Source: Variovorax paradoxus
GTDB lineage: Bacteria > Pseudomonadota > Gammaproteobacteria > Burkholderiales > Burkholderiaceae_C
Length of the DNA: 64,000 nt
Direction of reading: 5' to 3'
Assembly: GCF_018614915.1 (NCBI RefSeq)
Contig: NZ_JAGGNU010000008.1
Span: forward strand, 1-64,000
Numbering within the stretch: the stretch's first letter is position 1; every line of letters starts with the position of its first letter. Below the pieces are notes generated by a model that ran no database searches, had not been told where the DNA came from, and saw nothing but the letters and a program-made list of their open reading frames with translations. A program made the position numbers and the translations under genes. Shown here in pieces: positions 37,105-46,407 of the stretch.

Positions 37105-38292
37105 ATGCTGATCGACTTCTTCTACACGCTGCGCTCGGCCAAGCTGCCGGTTTCGGTCAAGGAATACCTGACCCTGCTCGAAGCGCTGCAGGCCGACGTG
37201 GTCGGTCCGAACTCCGATGACGCCTTCGGCCTCGACGACTTCTACTACCTGTCGCGCACCGCGCTGGTGAAGGACGAGAAGCACTACGACAAGTTCGACC
37301 GCGCCTTCGCCGCCTACTTCAAGGGCGTCGACCTGGTCACCGATTTCACCAAGGAAGTGCCGCTCGACTGGCTGCGCAAGACGCTGGAACGCGAATTCAC
37401 GGCCGAGGAGAAAGCCAAGATCGAGAAGATGGGCTGGGACGAGCTCATGGAAACGCTCAAGAAGCGCTTCGAGGAACAAAAGGGGCGGCACGAGGGCGGC
37501 AGCAAATGGATCGGCACCGGCGGCACCTCGCCCTTCGGCCACGGCGGCTACAACCCGCAGGGCATCCGCATCGGCGGCGCGGGCAAGAACAAGAGCGCGG
37601 TCAAGGTGTGGGACCAGCGCGCCTACAAGGACTACGACGACAGCCAGGAGCTCGGCACGCGCAATATCAAGATCGCGCTCAGGCGGCTGCGCAAGTTCGC
37701 GCGCGAAGGCCATGAGGACGAGCTGGACCTCGACGACACCATTCGCTCGACCGCGGCCAACGCCGGCTACCTCGACATCAAGATGCGGCCCGAGCGCCAC
37801 AACAACGTCAAGGTGCTGCTCCTGATGGACGTGGGCGGCACGATGGACGAGCACATCCAGCGTGTCGAGGAGCTGTTCTCGGCCGTCAAGACCGAGTTCA
37901 AGCACCTCGAGTTCTACTACTTCCACAACTGCGTCTACGACTTCATGTGGAAGAACAACCGGCGCCGCTTCTCGGAGAAGTTCGCGACCTTGGACATCAT
38001 CCGCAAGTACAACAAGGACTACAAGCTGGTCTTCGTCGGCGACGCGACCATGAGCCCGTACGAGATCCTGCAGCCCGGCGGCAGCGTCGAATACAACAAC
38101 GAGGAAGCCGGCGCCGAATGGATCCAGCGCCTGACCCACGCCTTCCCGAAGTTCGCCTGGATCAATCCGGAGCCCCAGGGCGTCTGGCAGTACCGGCAAA
38201 GCATTGCCGTCATGCAACAACTCGTTTCGCACCGCATGTATCCGCTGACACTCATGGGCCTCGAAGAGGCGATGCGACTGCTGTCCAAATAG
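37105..38292 (+). CDS. VWA domain protein, CoxE-like partner of MoxR
   Basis: The 395-residue protein has a long N-terminal helical part (LIDFFYTLRSAKLPVSVKEY) and a C-terminal von Willebrand A domain starting near VKVLLLMDVGGTMDEH. The metal-ion site usually reads DxSxS; here it reads DVGGT, so two serines are replaced by glycines, a variation I recall in CoxE-like proteins. Together with the MoxR ATPase it would form a metal- or cofactor-loading chaperone, target unknown. GGAG lies before the ATG. Confidence 0.88.
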   Translation: MLIDFFYTLRSAKLPVSVKEYLTLLEALQADVVGPNSDDAFGLDDFYYLSRTALVKDEKHYDKFDRAFAAYFKGVDLVTDFTKEVPLDWLRKTLEREFTAEEKAKIEKMGWDELMETLKKRFEEQKGRHEGGSKWIGTGGTSPFGHGGYNPQGIRIGGAGKNKSAVKVWDQRAYKDYDDSQELGTRNIKIALRRLRKFAREGHEDELDLDDTIRSTAANAGYLDIKMRPERHNNVKVLLLMDVGGTMDEHIQRVEELFSAVKTEFKHLEFYYFHNCVYDFMWKNNRRRFSEKFATLDIIRKYNKDYKLVFVGDATMSPYEILQPGGSVEYNNEEAGAEWIQRLTHAFPKFAWINPEPQGVWQYRQSIAVMQQLVSHRMYPLTLMGLEEAMRLLSK

Positions 38293-38346
38293 GCCTCGCG
38301 CCCGGGCGACATGGTCGTCTGGTGGGCAGCAAAGTGTGTAAAAAAG

Positions 38347-38389
38347 TTGTCACAGCGTTGAGACCTAAGGTTACATTTAACACCTAAGG
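38347..38389 (+). promoter_or_regulatory. Candidate promoter with direct repeat before the 2OG oxygenase gene
   Basis: TTGTCA at 38347-38352 is a plausible -35, followed after 18 bp by TTACAT, a weak -10. ACCTAAGG occurs at 38363-38370 and again at 38382-38389, 19 bp apart, flanking the -10. The area is AT-rich. It may be a regulator site, but no regulator gene is adjacent. Confidence 0.35.
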
Positions 38390-38437
38390 ATTCAAATAAG
38401 ACGTTTCGTTGACGCTGGATCCCGCAGGAGGTGTGCC

Positions 38438-39358
38438 ATGTCCGCCGTACTTTCTTTTCCGCTGGATTCGCGGGTCCTCGAGCAGCCCCTGGCCGACGCG
38501 TTGCCGAAAGCGCGGTTCCAGCCGCCCGGCGATTTCATCAGCATCCGCGGCGTGCGCCTGCCGCATGCCGAACTCGTCGACCGCTCCCTTTTCGCGCCCG
38601 AAGCGCGCGAGCGCCTCCGCCTGCAGCTCATCGCGGGATCGCCCTTTCCGCACCTGGTGCTGGAAAACATCTTCCATCCGGCCTTGCTGGAGCTCGTCGC
38701 AGAAGAGTTCGACATGCTGCCGGCCAGCAGTTGGAGCGAGCTCAGGTCGGCCTACGAATCGACCCGCCGCTCGGTGCTCGGCGTGGCGCTGGGCCCGGCC
38801 TCGCAGCTGTATTTCGACATCATCCATTCCGGCTGGTTCATCGACTGGCTGTCGTCGATCAGCGGCGTCGACTACCTGCTGCCCGATCCCAAGCTGTTCG
38901 GCGGCGGGCTGCACGAAAGCAGGACCGGCGCGACCTTCGCCGTGCACCGCGACTTCAACCGCCACCGCCACCTCGGGCTGAAGAACGAAATGGTCTTCAT
39001 CACTTACCTCAACAAGGGATGGGACCCGGCCTGGGGCTCGGGGCTCGAGCTCTGGGACAAGAAGCAGGACCGCTGCGTCACCACCGTGCAGCCCGAGTTC
39101 GGCCGCACCATCATCTTGCCGCATGGCCCCGCGAGCTACCACGGCCACACCCGGCCGTTGCAGGCACCGGACGGCCGGCCGCGCCGCTCGGTCGCCGCCT
39201 ACTACTACACCAGCCCGATCGCCGGCAAGCAGCACGGCGACGAATCGGCCTCGGTCTTCATGAAGACGCGCCGCGTCGACCGCATCAAGGCGCTCGCGCG
39301 CATGTGGACGCCGCCCGCGGTCTGGCTGCTGGCGCGAAAGGTCAGCGGGCGCGCCTGA
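38438..39358 (+). CDS. 2-oxoglutarate/Fe(II)-dependent oxygenase-like protein
   Basis: The 306-residue protein has a prolyl hydroxylase-like jelly roll: FPHLVLENIFHPALLELVAE, the iron site H-x-D in FAVHRDFNRHRH, LNKGWDPAWGSGLELWD, and a second His with Arg in YHGHTRPLQAPDGRPRRSVA. Such enzymes hydroxylate proteins or small molecules. The ending AYYYTSP is typical. It stands alone in front of tamA; no substrate is suggested. Confidence 0.88.
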   Translation: MSAVLSFPLDSRVLEQPLADALPKARFQPPGDFISIRGVRLPHAELVDRSLFAPEARERLRLQLIAGSPFPHLVLENIFHPALLELVAEEFDMLPASSWSELRSAYESTRRSVLGVALGPASQLYFDIIHSGWFIDWLSSISGVDYLLPDPKLFGGGLHESRTGATFAVHRDFNRHRHLGLKNEMVFITYLNKGWDPAWGSGLELWDKKQDRCVTTVQPEFGRTIILPHGPASYHGHTRPLQAPDGRPRRSVAAYYYTSPIAGKQHGDESASVFMKTRRVDRIKALARMWTPPAVWLLARKVSGRA

Positions 39359-39421
39359 CGAGCGGCCCGGAGGCTCCCGCAAGTCGGGGAGCCGCTCTGC
39401 GCATGCTGTCAAAATGGCCGC

Positions 39422-41311
39422 ATGCTCAGGGTGGTTCGCTCTCTCGCGCCGGCGTGGATGCCGGCGTTCTTTTGTGCAGGCATCCTTCTGTTGCAAGGTT
39501 GCAGCCTGCTGCCGAAGAGCGACCCGGCGGAGGCGGAGACTGCCGCCCGCCCGGTGACGAGCGACAAGCCGGCAGCGCAGCGCGAAGCGTTCACCGTGGA
39601 GGTGAAGGCGCCCGACACGGTGCGCGACTATCTCGTGCGCCATCTCGAAATCCAGCGCTACCGCCTGCTCGACGACCTGGGCGCAGCCGAACTTTCGCGC
39701 CTGATGGTGGCCGCCGAAGAGAACGCGCGCGAACTGCTCGGCACCCTCGGCTACTTCACGCCCACGCTCACGCTCGAACTGCACGAGACGCCCGAGGCCA
39801 AGGCGCCGCGCGAGGTGACGATCACGGTCGAGCCCGGCGAACTCACGCGTGTGGCCAACGTGCAGATCGGCTTCAGCGGGCCGATCGAGAACGACCCGGC
39901 GGCCGAGGCCCAGCGCACTGCGATCCGCACCGGCTGGCCGCTGCGTGCAGGCCAGCCCTTCACCCAGCAGGCCTGGGACAACGCCAAGGCCGCCACGCTG
40001 CGCAACCTGACGGCCAAGCGCTTTCCCACCGGCAGCATCGCGACGAGCCGCGCCGATATCGATGCCGACCGCGGCGAGGCCGGGCTCAGCCTCAACTACC
40101 AGTCCGGCCCGGCCTACCGCTTCGGTCCGCTGGACGTGCGCGGCAGCGAGCGCTACGACGCCGACGGCACGCGACGCATCGCGCGCGTGCCCACCGGCTC
40201 CGACTACGACCAGCAGAAGCTGCTCGATGCGCAGCAACGCCTCGCGAGCAGCGGCTACTACGACTCCGTCTTCCTCACGCTCGACACCGAGGGCACCAAT
40301 CCGCTGTGGGCGCCGGTGATCGCCCAGCTGCGCGAGGCGCCGCTGCAGAAGGTGGTGCTCGGCGCCGGCTTCACCACCGACAGCGGGCCGCGGCTGTCGG
40401 TCGACCACATCCACAATCGCATGCCGCTGCTTGGCTGGCGTGCCGTCTCCAAACTGTCGGTGGACCGCGAAACCAAATCTCTGGGCACCGAGTGGAACGC
40501 CATTCCCGACGACAAGGGCTGGCGCTGGTTCGGCTCGGGCCTGCTCAAGAACGAAGTCTCGGGCAGCTACAAGGTCGACAGCGGCCGGCTGCGCGGCGGC
40601 CTGGGCAAGTCCAGCGACCACATCGACTACAACTACTTCCTGCAGTACGACTACGCGCAGAACCGCGGCTTCAATGCACCGCCGTCGGCTTCGGCGCTGA
40701 GCGTCAACTGGGGCTGGACCGGCCGCTACTTCGACGACGCGGGCGCCCCAACGCGCGGCCACGCCCTGGCGCTGGAACTCGGCCTGGGCTATACGCTGAC
40801 CGGCGAGCGCCTGCCTTTCACGCGCACCTACGCGCGCTGGCTCGGCATCGTGCCGCTCGGCACCGTGTCGAGCGACGACGGCACTCAGGCTCGCAGCGGC
40901 CGTATCCAGCTGCGCGCCGAAGCCGGCGCCGTGGTGGCCAAGGACAGCGCGCAGATTCCCTCCACGCTCATGTACCTGACCGGCGGCGACACCACGGTGC
41001 GCGGCTACAGCTACCGCCAGATCGGCACCGTGCGCGCCGACGGCCAGATCGTTGCCGGCCGCTACCTGGCGGTGACCAGCGTCGAATGGCAGCGCCCTTT
41101 TGTCTACCGCGGCCGGATGACCGAGTGGGAAAGCACGGTCTTCGTCGATGCCGGCGCGGTGGCGGACAAGCCCGGCGAGCTCAAGGCCAAGGTCGGCGTC
41201 GGCGTGGGCGCGCGCTGGCGCAGCCCGGTGGGGCCGGTGCAGGCCGACCTGGCCTATGGCGTGGACACCAAGCGCTTCAGGCTGCATCTGCGCCTGGGTT
41301 TCACTTTTTAA
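39422..41311 (+). CDS. tamA: TamA, outer-membrane Omp85 component of the translocation and assembly module
   Basis: The 629-residue protein has POTRA-like domains (about 55-290) and a C-terminal 16-strand Omp85 barrel, ending LHLRLGFTF with the terminal Phe typical of outer-membrane proteins. The VRGYSYRQIG region is the conserved (V/I)RG(F/Y) barrel motif. Oddly, the signal ends with LLLQGCSLLP, a lipobox-like site at Cys27. It works with TamB to insert outer-membrane proteins and move lipids. tamB starts one base after its stop. Confidence 0.92.
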   Translation: MLRVVRSLAPAWMPAFFCAGILLLQGCSLLPKSDPAEAETAARPVTSDKPAAQREAFTVEVKAPDTVRDYLVRHLEIQRYRLLDDLGAAELSRLMVAAEENARELLGTLGYFTPTLTLELHETPEAKAPREVTITVEPGELTRVANVQIGFSGPIENDPAAEAQRTAIRTGWPLRAGQPFTQQAWDNAKAATLRNLTAKRFPTGSIATSRADIDADRGEAGLSLNYQSGPAYRFGPLDVRGSERYDADGTRRIARVPTGSDYDQQKLLDAQQRLASSGYYDSVFLTLDTEGTNPLWAPVIAQLREAPLQKVVLGAGFTTDSGPRLSVDHIHNRMPLLGWRAVSKLSVDRETKSLGTEWNAIPDDKGWRWFGSGLLKNEVSGSYKVDSGRLRGGLGKSSDHIDYNYFLQYDYAQNRGFNAPPSASALSVNWGWTGRYFDDAGAPTRGHALALELGLGYTLTGERLPFTRTYARWLGIVPLGTVSSDDGTQARSGRIQLRAEAGAVVAKDSAQIPSTLMYLTGGDTTVRGYSYRQIGTVRADGQIVAGRYLAVTSVEWQRPFVYRGRMTEWESTVFVDAGAVADKPGELKAKVGVGVGARWRSPVGPVQADLAYGVDTKRFRLHLRLGFTF

Positions 41312-41312
41312 G

Positions 41313-44300
41313 ATGCAGCAACAGACCGAGTCCCCCGCCCCGCCGCCGAAGCCTTCGCTCGGCCGGCGCGCGCTGCGCGCACTGGCCTGGAGCCTCGCCG
41401 GCCTGGTCGTGCTGGTGGGTGTGCTCACGGCCGGCGCCTGGTGGTGGCTAGGTTCGAACGAATCGCTGGCCTTCGCGCTCGCGCGCGCCGCACGCTACCT
41501 GCCCGCCGGCCAGACGCTGGAAAGCCGCGATGTCACGGGCTCGCTGCGCGCCGGCGGGCGCATCGGCTGGCTGCGCTGGCAGAGCGAGAGCCTCGCGGTG
41601 GAAGTGCACGACGCGCAGATCGGCTGGCAGCTGGCGCCGCTGCTGAAGCGCAAGGTGCAGCTCGGCGAGGTGCATGCCGTGCAGGTGCTCATCGAGCGCC
41701 GCGGTCCGATCGAGGACAAGCCCCTCGAACCCCTGGAGCAGGTCGTGCTGCCGGTCGAGGTCGAGCTGCCTTTCCGCATCGACGAACTGCGCTGGGCCGG
41801 TCCGCCGGCACTGCAGGCGGCCATGCTGGCCGGCAGCTACCGCTACGCCGGCGCCGAGCACCAGCTCGAGGTGAGCGGTGTCGACATCGCCGACGGCCAC
41901 TACAGCGCCCGCGTCAAGCTGCAGGGCCCGGCGCCGATGGCGATCGATGCCGCGCTCGACGGCCGGGTGCGCGCGCCGCTGGCCGAGAACCGAGGCATCG
42001 ACGTGCTGGCCCAGGCCAGCGCGAAGGGCACGCTCGCCGGGGCCGAGGCGCGGCTGGCGGTGGCGGCGCAACTGAAGCCGGCCGAAGACAGCACGGCCGC
42101 GCCGATGCAGGCGCAGCTCGACGCCCACATCGCACCCTGGCGGCCCCAGCCCGTGATCGATGCCAAGGCCGACCTGCAAAACCTCGACCTGGCCCGCCTG
42201 TGGCCCGAGGCCCCGGCCACGCAATTGAGCGGCACGGTCGAGGCCGGCCCCGCCGCCAGCACTGGTGCCGGCACGGTCTGGCAGGCCAGCGTCGACATCC
42301 GCAACGCCGAGCCCGGCCCCTGGGACAGCGGCAAGCTGCCGGTCGAACAGCTCGAGGCACGTGCCAGCTTCGACGGCACGACGTGGACGCTGCCGCAGGC
42401 CACCGTGCGCGCCGGCGGCGGCCGCATCGAGGCCGAGGGCGGATGGAGTCCTGCGCCCGCGCCGTGGCAGGCGCGCGCCAGGGTGCGCGGCGTGCGCCCC
42501 GGCGCCTTGCACACCGAGCTGGCCGGCGCCGCGGTGAGCGGCAGCGTGAACGCCGAGCAGCGCGGCGAGGCGCTGGTGTTCGACCTCGCGCTGCAGGCCG
42601 CAGGCGGCGCGGGCGGCAAGGCGCTCGAAGGCCTGCGCCTCGACCGTGCGGTGGCGCGCGGCCAATGGCAGGCGCAAGTGCTCGACCTGCGCACGCTGCG
42701 CATCGAGGCGTCGAACGCCAGCATCGAGGGCAAGCTGCAAGTGCGCGTCGCCGAGCAGGCCGCGAGCGGCGATCTGAAGCTCGCGATGCCGGGCGGCGGC
42801 GCGCAGGTGCAGGGCCGCATCGCCCCGGCCAGCGGCGGCGGCGAGATCAAGGCCCAGGTCGACGACGCTGCGGTGCTGCAAGCCTGGATCGAGCACCTGC
42901 CCGGGCTTTCGGACGTGTTCGCGGGCATCGGCGCCCAAGGCAATGCGCGCCTCGACGCCGGCTGGCAAGGCGGCTGGCAGGCCGTGCAGCGGCGGCTGCA
43001 GAACGCGAGCGAACCGGCGCCGCGCGGCAGCCGGGAGCCGACCTTGCAGGCCACGCTCTCCGCGCCGCGCCTGGACCTGCGGCTCGCGCAGCCCGCCAAC
43101 GGCGCCGCCACCACCGTGCTGCTGCGCGAGCTGCGCGCCGAGCTTGCCGGCAGCCTGGCGCAAGCCACGCTGGCGCTGAAGGGCGAGGCCCGCACCGGCA
43201 CGCGGACGTTCACGCTCGACACGCGTGCCAGCGGCGGCCTGGAGCGTGCCAGGCAATGGCGCGCTGCGGTTGCGAGCCTGCGCCTGCAGATGCAGGACAG
43301 CGCCGCCGCCAACACCGGCGCGTGGACCGTGGAGCTGAGCCGCGCCGTCAGCGCCACGCTGCGCGCCGGCAATCCCGACCGCCTCGAGGTGGAGGCCTCC
43401 GCCGCGGCCGCCACCTTGAGCGGCCCGGCGCCGGGCACCGTGCGCATCGATTGGGAGCCCTTGCGCTACAGCCACAGCGGCGGGGCAGCCAACCGCGCGT
43501 TCCGCCTGCTATCGAAGGGGCGGCTGCTGGGCTTGCCGATGGCCTGGGCCCAGGCGCTAGGCGGCGGTGAGGCGCTGGCCGAGGCCGGCATCAGCGGCGA
43601 CCTGCTGTTCAACGGCGACTGGGACATCGACGCCGGCGACGCGTTGCGCGCCCGCGCCCGGCTCGTACGGCAAAGCGGCGACATCCGCGTGCAAGCCGGC
43701 GAGGCCGCGCTGGTCACGCGCATCACCAGCCGCGGCACCGGCAGCGCGAGCGAACGCAGCATGAACGTGGCCGGCGAGGGCCCGAGCACGCCGGCCGGCC
43801 TGCGCCAGGCCGAGCTGCGGCTCGATGCCGAGGGCGACACGGTGCGCGCCGGCCTCGCGTGGGACAGCGAACGCGCCGGCCGGATCGACGCCGAAGCCAG
43901 CACGCGCGTGCTGCAGCGCGCAGGCGGCTGGCAGTGGGCACCGGATGCGCCGCTGGCCGGCCGCGTGACCGCGCGCCTGCCCAATCTCGGCGTCTGGTCG
44001 ATGCTGGCGCCGCCGGGCTGGCGCGTTGCCGGCACGCTCGAGGCCGACGCCACGCTTTCGGGCAATCGCTCGCTGCCGCGCTGGAACGGCACGCTCGCTG
44101 CCGACAAGCTCGCGCTGCGCGCGCTGGTCGAGGGGCTGGATCTCCGCGACGGCCGCCTGCGCGCCACGCTCTCGGGTGAGCGCATCGAGATCACCGAATT
44201 CGCGCTCAAGGGCGGCGCCGGCAGCACCGTGCGCATCCCGGGCCAGAGCGGCAACCTCAGCACCGCGGCCAGCGAGGCGGCGGGCGACGGCGGCACGCTG

Positions 44301-45359
44301 TCGGCCCGCGGCGAGCTCAGCTGGGGCGCAGCCCCCGCCGCCGGCACCGGCATCCGCATGGCCGTGCAGGCCCAGCTGCGCGCGCTGCGCGTGCTGGTGC
44401 GCACCGACCGCCAGATCACGCTCTCGGGCAATCTGCAGGCGCGGCTCGATGGCGGCCAGTTCACTGTGCGCGGCGACCTGAAGACCGATCGCGCCGTCAT
44501 CATCCTGCCCGACGAGAGCGCGCCCGGCCTCGGCAGCGACGTGGTGGTGCGTTCGGCCGCCCGGCAGCGCGAGGCCGCCGAAGCCGCCCAGCGCCAGGCG
44601 GCGCGCGACGAGGCGCAGGTGGCCAAGGCGCAGACCGCCAGGCCACCCGATATCGCGGTCAACTTCGATCTCGGCAAGGACTTCGCCGTGCAGGGCCGCG
44701 GCCTCACCACGCGGCTGGAAGGCGAGCTCGACATCCGCAGCACCGTGTTGAATGCGCCGCCGCGCATCACGGGCGAAGTCAAGACCGTCAAGGGCCAGTA
44801 CCGCGCCTACGGCCAGCAGCTCGACGTGGAAACCGGCGTGGCGCGCTTCAACGGCCCCTTCGACAACCCGGCGCTCAATGTCCTTGCAATCCGACCCAAC
44901 ATCTCGCAGCGTGCCGGCGTCCAGATCACCGGCAGCGCGCAGTCGCCGCGCGTGCGCCTGTATTCAGAGCCGACGCTGTCGGATGCGGAGACGCTCTCGT
45001 GGGTGGTGCTGGGCCGGGCCTCGGCCACCAGCGGCGGCGAATCGCTGCTGTTGCAGCAGGCCGCGCTGGCCCTGCTGGGCGGCCTCGGCAAGGGCGGATC
45101 CGGCGGCGGGCTCGCGAGCCGCTTCGGCCTCGACGAGATCGGTTTCAAGGGCCCGGGCAGCGGCGGCGACCTGCGCGAATCCGCCGTCACCGTGGGCAAG
45201 CGCATCTCCAAGGACTTCTATCTCACCTACGAGCGCAGCCTCGCGGGCACGCTCGGCTCGCTGTTCATCTTCTACGACCTCACCCGCCGCCTGACGCTGC
45301 GCGGCCAGGCCGGCCAGCAGAGCGGGATCGACCTGATCTATACCGTGAAGTACGACTGA
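41313..45359 (+). CDS. tamB: TamB, inner-membrane-anchored bridge of the translocation and assembly module
   Basis: The 1348-residue protein has one N-terminal anchor (ALAWSLAGLVVLVGVLTAGA) and a very long beta-rich AsmA-like body, ending with the TamB (DUF490) domain: YRAYGQQLDVETGVARFNG, NPALNVLAIRP, and LRLYSEPTLSD-like text near residue 1215, finishing GIDLIYTVKYD. It spans the periplasm to TamA. The start at 41313 is chosen because it lies directly after the tamA stop. It probably shares a transcript with tamA and perhaps the tRNA downstream. Confidence 0.92.
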   Translation: MQQQTESPAPPPKPSLGRRALRALAWSLAGLVVLVGVLTAGAWWWLGSNESLAFALARAARYLPAGQTLESRDVTGSLRAGGRIGWLRWQSESLAVEVHDAQIGWQLAPLLKRKVQLGEVHAVQVLIERRGPIEDKPLEPLEQVVLPVEVELPFRIDELRWAGPPALQAAMLAGSYRYAGAEHQLEVSGVDIADGHYSARVKLQGPAPMAIDAALDGRVRAPLAENRGIDVLAQASAKGTLAGAEARLAVAAQLKPAEDSTAAPMQAQLDAHIAPWRPQPVIDAKADLQNLDLARLWPEAPATQLSGTVEAGPAASTGAGTVWQASVDIRNAEPGPWDSGKLPVEQLEARASFDGTTWTLPQATVRAGGGRIEAEGGWSPAPAPWQARARVRGVRPGALHTELAGAAVSGSVNAEQRGEALVFDLALQAAGGAGGKALEGLRLDRAVARGQWQAQVLDLRTLRIEASNASIEGKLQVRVAEQAASGDLKLAMPGGGAQVQGRIAPASGGGEIKAQVDDAAVLQAWIEHLPGLSDVFAGIGAQGNARLDAGWQGGWQAVQRRLQNASEPAPRGSREPTLQATLSAPRLDLRLAQPANGAATTVLLRELRAELAGSLAQATLALKGEARTGTRTFTLDTRASGGLERARQWRAAVASLRLQMQDSAAANTGAWTVELSRAVSATLRAGNPDRLEVEASAAAATLSGPAPGTVRIDWEPLRYSHSGGAANRAFRLLSKGRLLGLPMAWAQALGGGEALAEAGISGDLLFNGDWDIDAGDALRARARLVRQSGDIRVQAGEAALVTRITSRGTGSASERSMNVAGEGPSTPAGLRQAELRLDAEGDTVRAGLAWDSERAGRIDAEASTRVLQRAGGWQWAPDAPLAGRVTARLPNLGVWSMLAPPGWRVAGTLEADATLSGNRSLPRWNGTLAADKLALRALVEGLDLRDGRLRATLSGERIEITEFALKGGAGSTVRIPGQSGNLSTAASEAAGDGGTLSARGELSWGAAPAAGTGIRMAVQAQLRALRVLVRTDRQITLSGNLQARLDGGQFTVRGDLKTDRAVIILPDESAPGLGSDVVVRSAARQREAAEAAQRQAARDEAQVAKAQTARPPDIAVNFDLGKDFAVQGRGLTTRLEGELDIRSTVLNAPPRITGEVKTVKGQYRAYGQQLDVETGVARFNGPFDNPALNVLAIRPNISQRAGVQITGSAQSPRVRLYSEPTLSDAETLSWVVLGRASATSGGESLLLQQAALALLGGLGKGGSGGGLASRFGLDEIGFKGPGSGGDLRESAVTVGKRISKDFYLTYERSLAGTLGSLFIFYDLTRRLTLRGQAGQQSGIDLIYTVKYD

Positions 45360-45394
45360 GAAAAGACGAACTGGTAAAGTCGCGGTCGCCTTTC

Positions 45395-45469
45395 GTCCTC
45401 GTAGTTCAATGGATAGAACGGGGTCCTCCTAAGACTCAGATACAGGTTCGATTCCTGTCGAGGGCACCA
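45395..45469 (+). tRNA. tRNA-Arg (anticodon CCU)
   Basis: The 75-base sequence folds into a cloverleaf. The acceptor stem pairs GTCCTCG with CGAGGGC, the anticodon stem pairs GGGTC with GACTC around CTCCTAA, and the anticodon is CCT at 45428-45430, reading AGG codons. The T arm contains GGTTCGATTCC, and CCA (45467-45469) is encoded. It lies 36 bp after tamB. tRNA genes of this kind often serve as integration sites, but I saw no duplicated 3' end downstream. Confidence 0.95.
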
Positions 45470-45513
45470 CGACAAGGTCTGAATCGCGCAGGGCCGGTCT
45501 TCTCTAGGTTTCT

Positions 45514-46014
45514 CTAGGTATCTGGCGCGATCCTTCGACCCACGCCGGCCTGCCGGCGATACCCCGCAAGGCGGGCGAGGCGGCCGCCTTCCGTGTCGCC
45601 CGACGGGGGCGGCATCACGGCAGCCTGGAAGTCGATGCCTTTGGACCAGACCGCATTGCGCCTGGCAGCCAATCGATTGATGTTTTCCTGCAGCTTCAGG
45701 GCGGCGTTCACTTCGGCGCGCATGCGCTCTCTTCGGGCCTTGAACCGGGCCAGCGGCAAGCCGATGCCGAGCGCCAGCAGCGATGCAAGTGCAGCGATCA
45801 ATGCCGCCGCCGTCGCCAGAAGCAGCGCCTCATGAATGTCGAAGCTGCTGCCGGCACTCGCAAGCGAAACCGGTGCGGGCGCCGAACGGGGCGTCGGGGC
45901 CTGCGGGACACGTGCCTCGACCCAGAACAAGCCGACCATCAGAACCGTCGCGACAACGAAGGTCCAGGCGAAGAATCGCCCAAAGCGCTTCCGCATTGCA
46001 TCCGCTGGATCCAT
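45514..46014 (-). CDS. Hypothetical membrane protein with two helices
   Basis: From the ATG at 46014 the product has 166 residues. It has an N-terminal helix (FFAWTFVVATVLMVGLFWVE), a second helix (LLATAAALIAALASLLALGI) and a basic cytoplasmic tail with a helical stretch (ERMRAEVNAALKLQENINRL) that may form a coiled coil. The family is not recognised. It lies next to the tRNA-Arg gene and on the opposite strand, so it may be a late addition. Confidence 0.6.
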   Translation of the reverse strand: MDPADAMRKRFGRFFAWTFVVATVLMVGLFWVEARVPQAPTPRSAPAPVSLASAGSSFDIHEALLLATAAALIAALASLLALGIGLPLARFKARRERMRAEVNAALKLQENINRLAARRNAVWSKGIDFQAAVMPPPSGDTEGGRLARLAGYRRQAGVGRRIAPDT

Positions 46015-46407
46015 GGCGCCCTCCGAACTGAACCAAAGATCATGGGGAATTCCGCCTGGAAGCGTGTCAGACAAAGCGCAGCGCGCAGGCCGGCCAAGTA
46101 CTTCGCCACTCGCCGCGAGGGCCGTGCCAGCGCTTCTCCCAAATTGCTCCCAACTCGTGGCGCTCCGAGCCGTGTGCCGTTCGCCACAGGTAATACAAAT
46201 GTGTACAACTTTGTGGCGGTGGCACTGCAAGAACGTCGAATCGCGAATGGCAGGTTCTCCACCGCGGCGGTGGACAAAGCTGTGGAAAAGCACGCGCGCA
46301 TCGCTGCAAACCGTTACCAGTCGGGCACCGCCATGCTGTGCCTGCGAAAGCGGCACTTCCCACCGCCAGAGCGAGCCTGTTGCAGACGCGGGTGCCAGAA
46401 TTCGTCC
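46015..46407. other. 393-bp intergenic region
   Basis: No convincing gene is present. The middle part has lower GC (around 46190-46215) and a short hairpin, CCACCGC with GCGGTGG, at about 46258-46272. It probably holds the promoters of the divergent membrane protein gene and of the NMN adenylyltransferase-Nudix gene, but I could not fix them. Confidence 0.4.

Noticed and set aside
46258-46272. Hairpin CCACCGC-G-GCGGTGG as a terminator
   Set aside because: No T-run follows on either strand, and it lies in a promoter-type gap.
45395-46407. Attachment-site duplication of the tRNA-Arg 3' end
   Set aside because: No second copy of the GGTTCGATTCC to CCA segment was seen downstream in the window.
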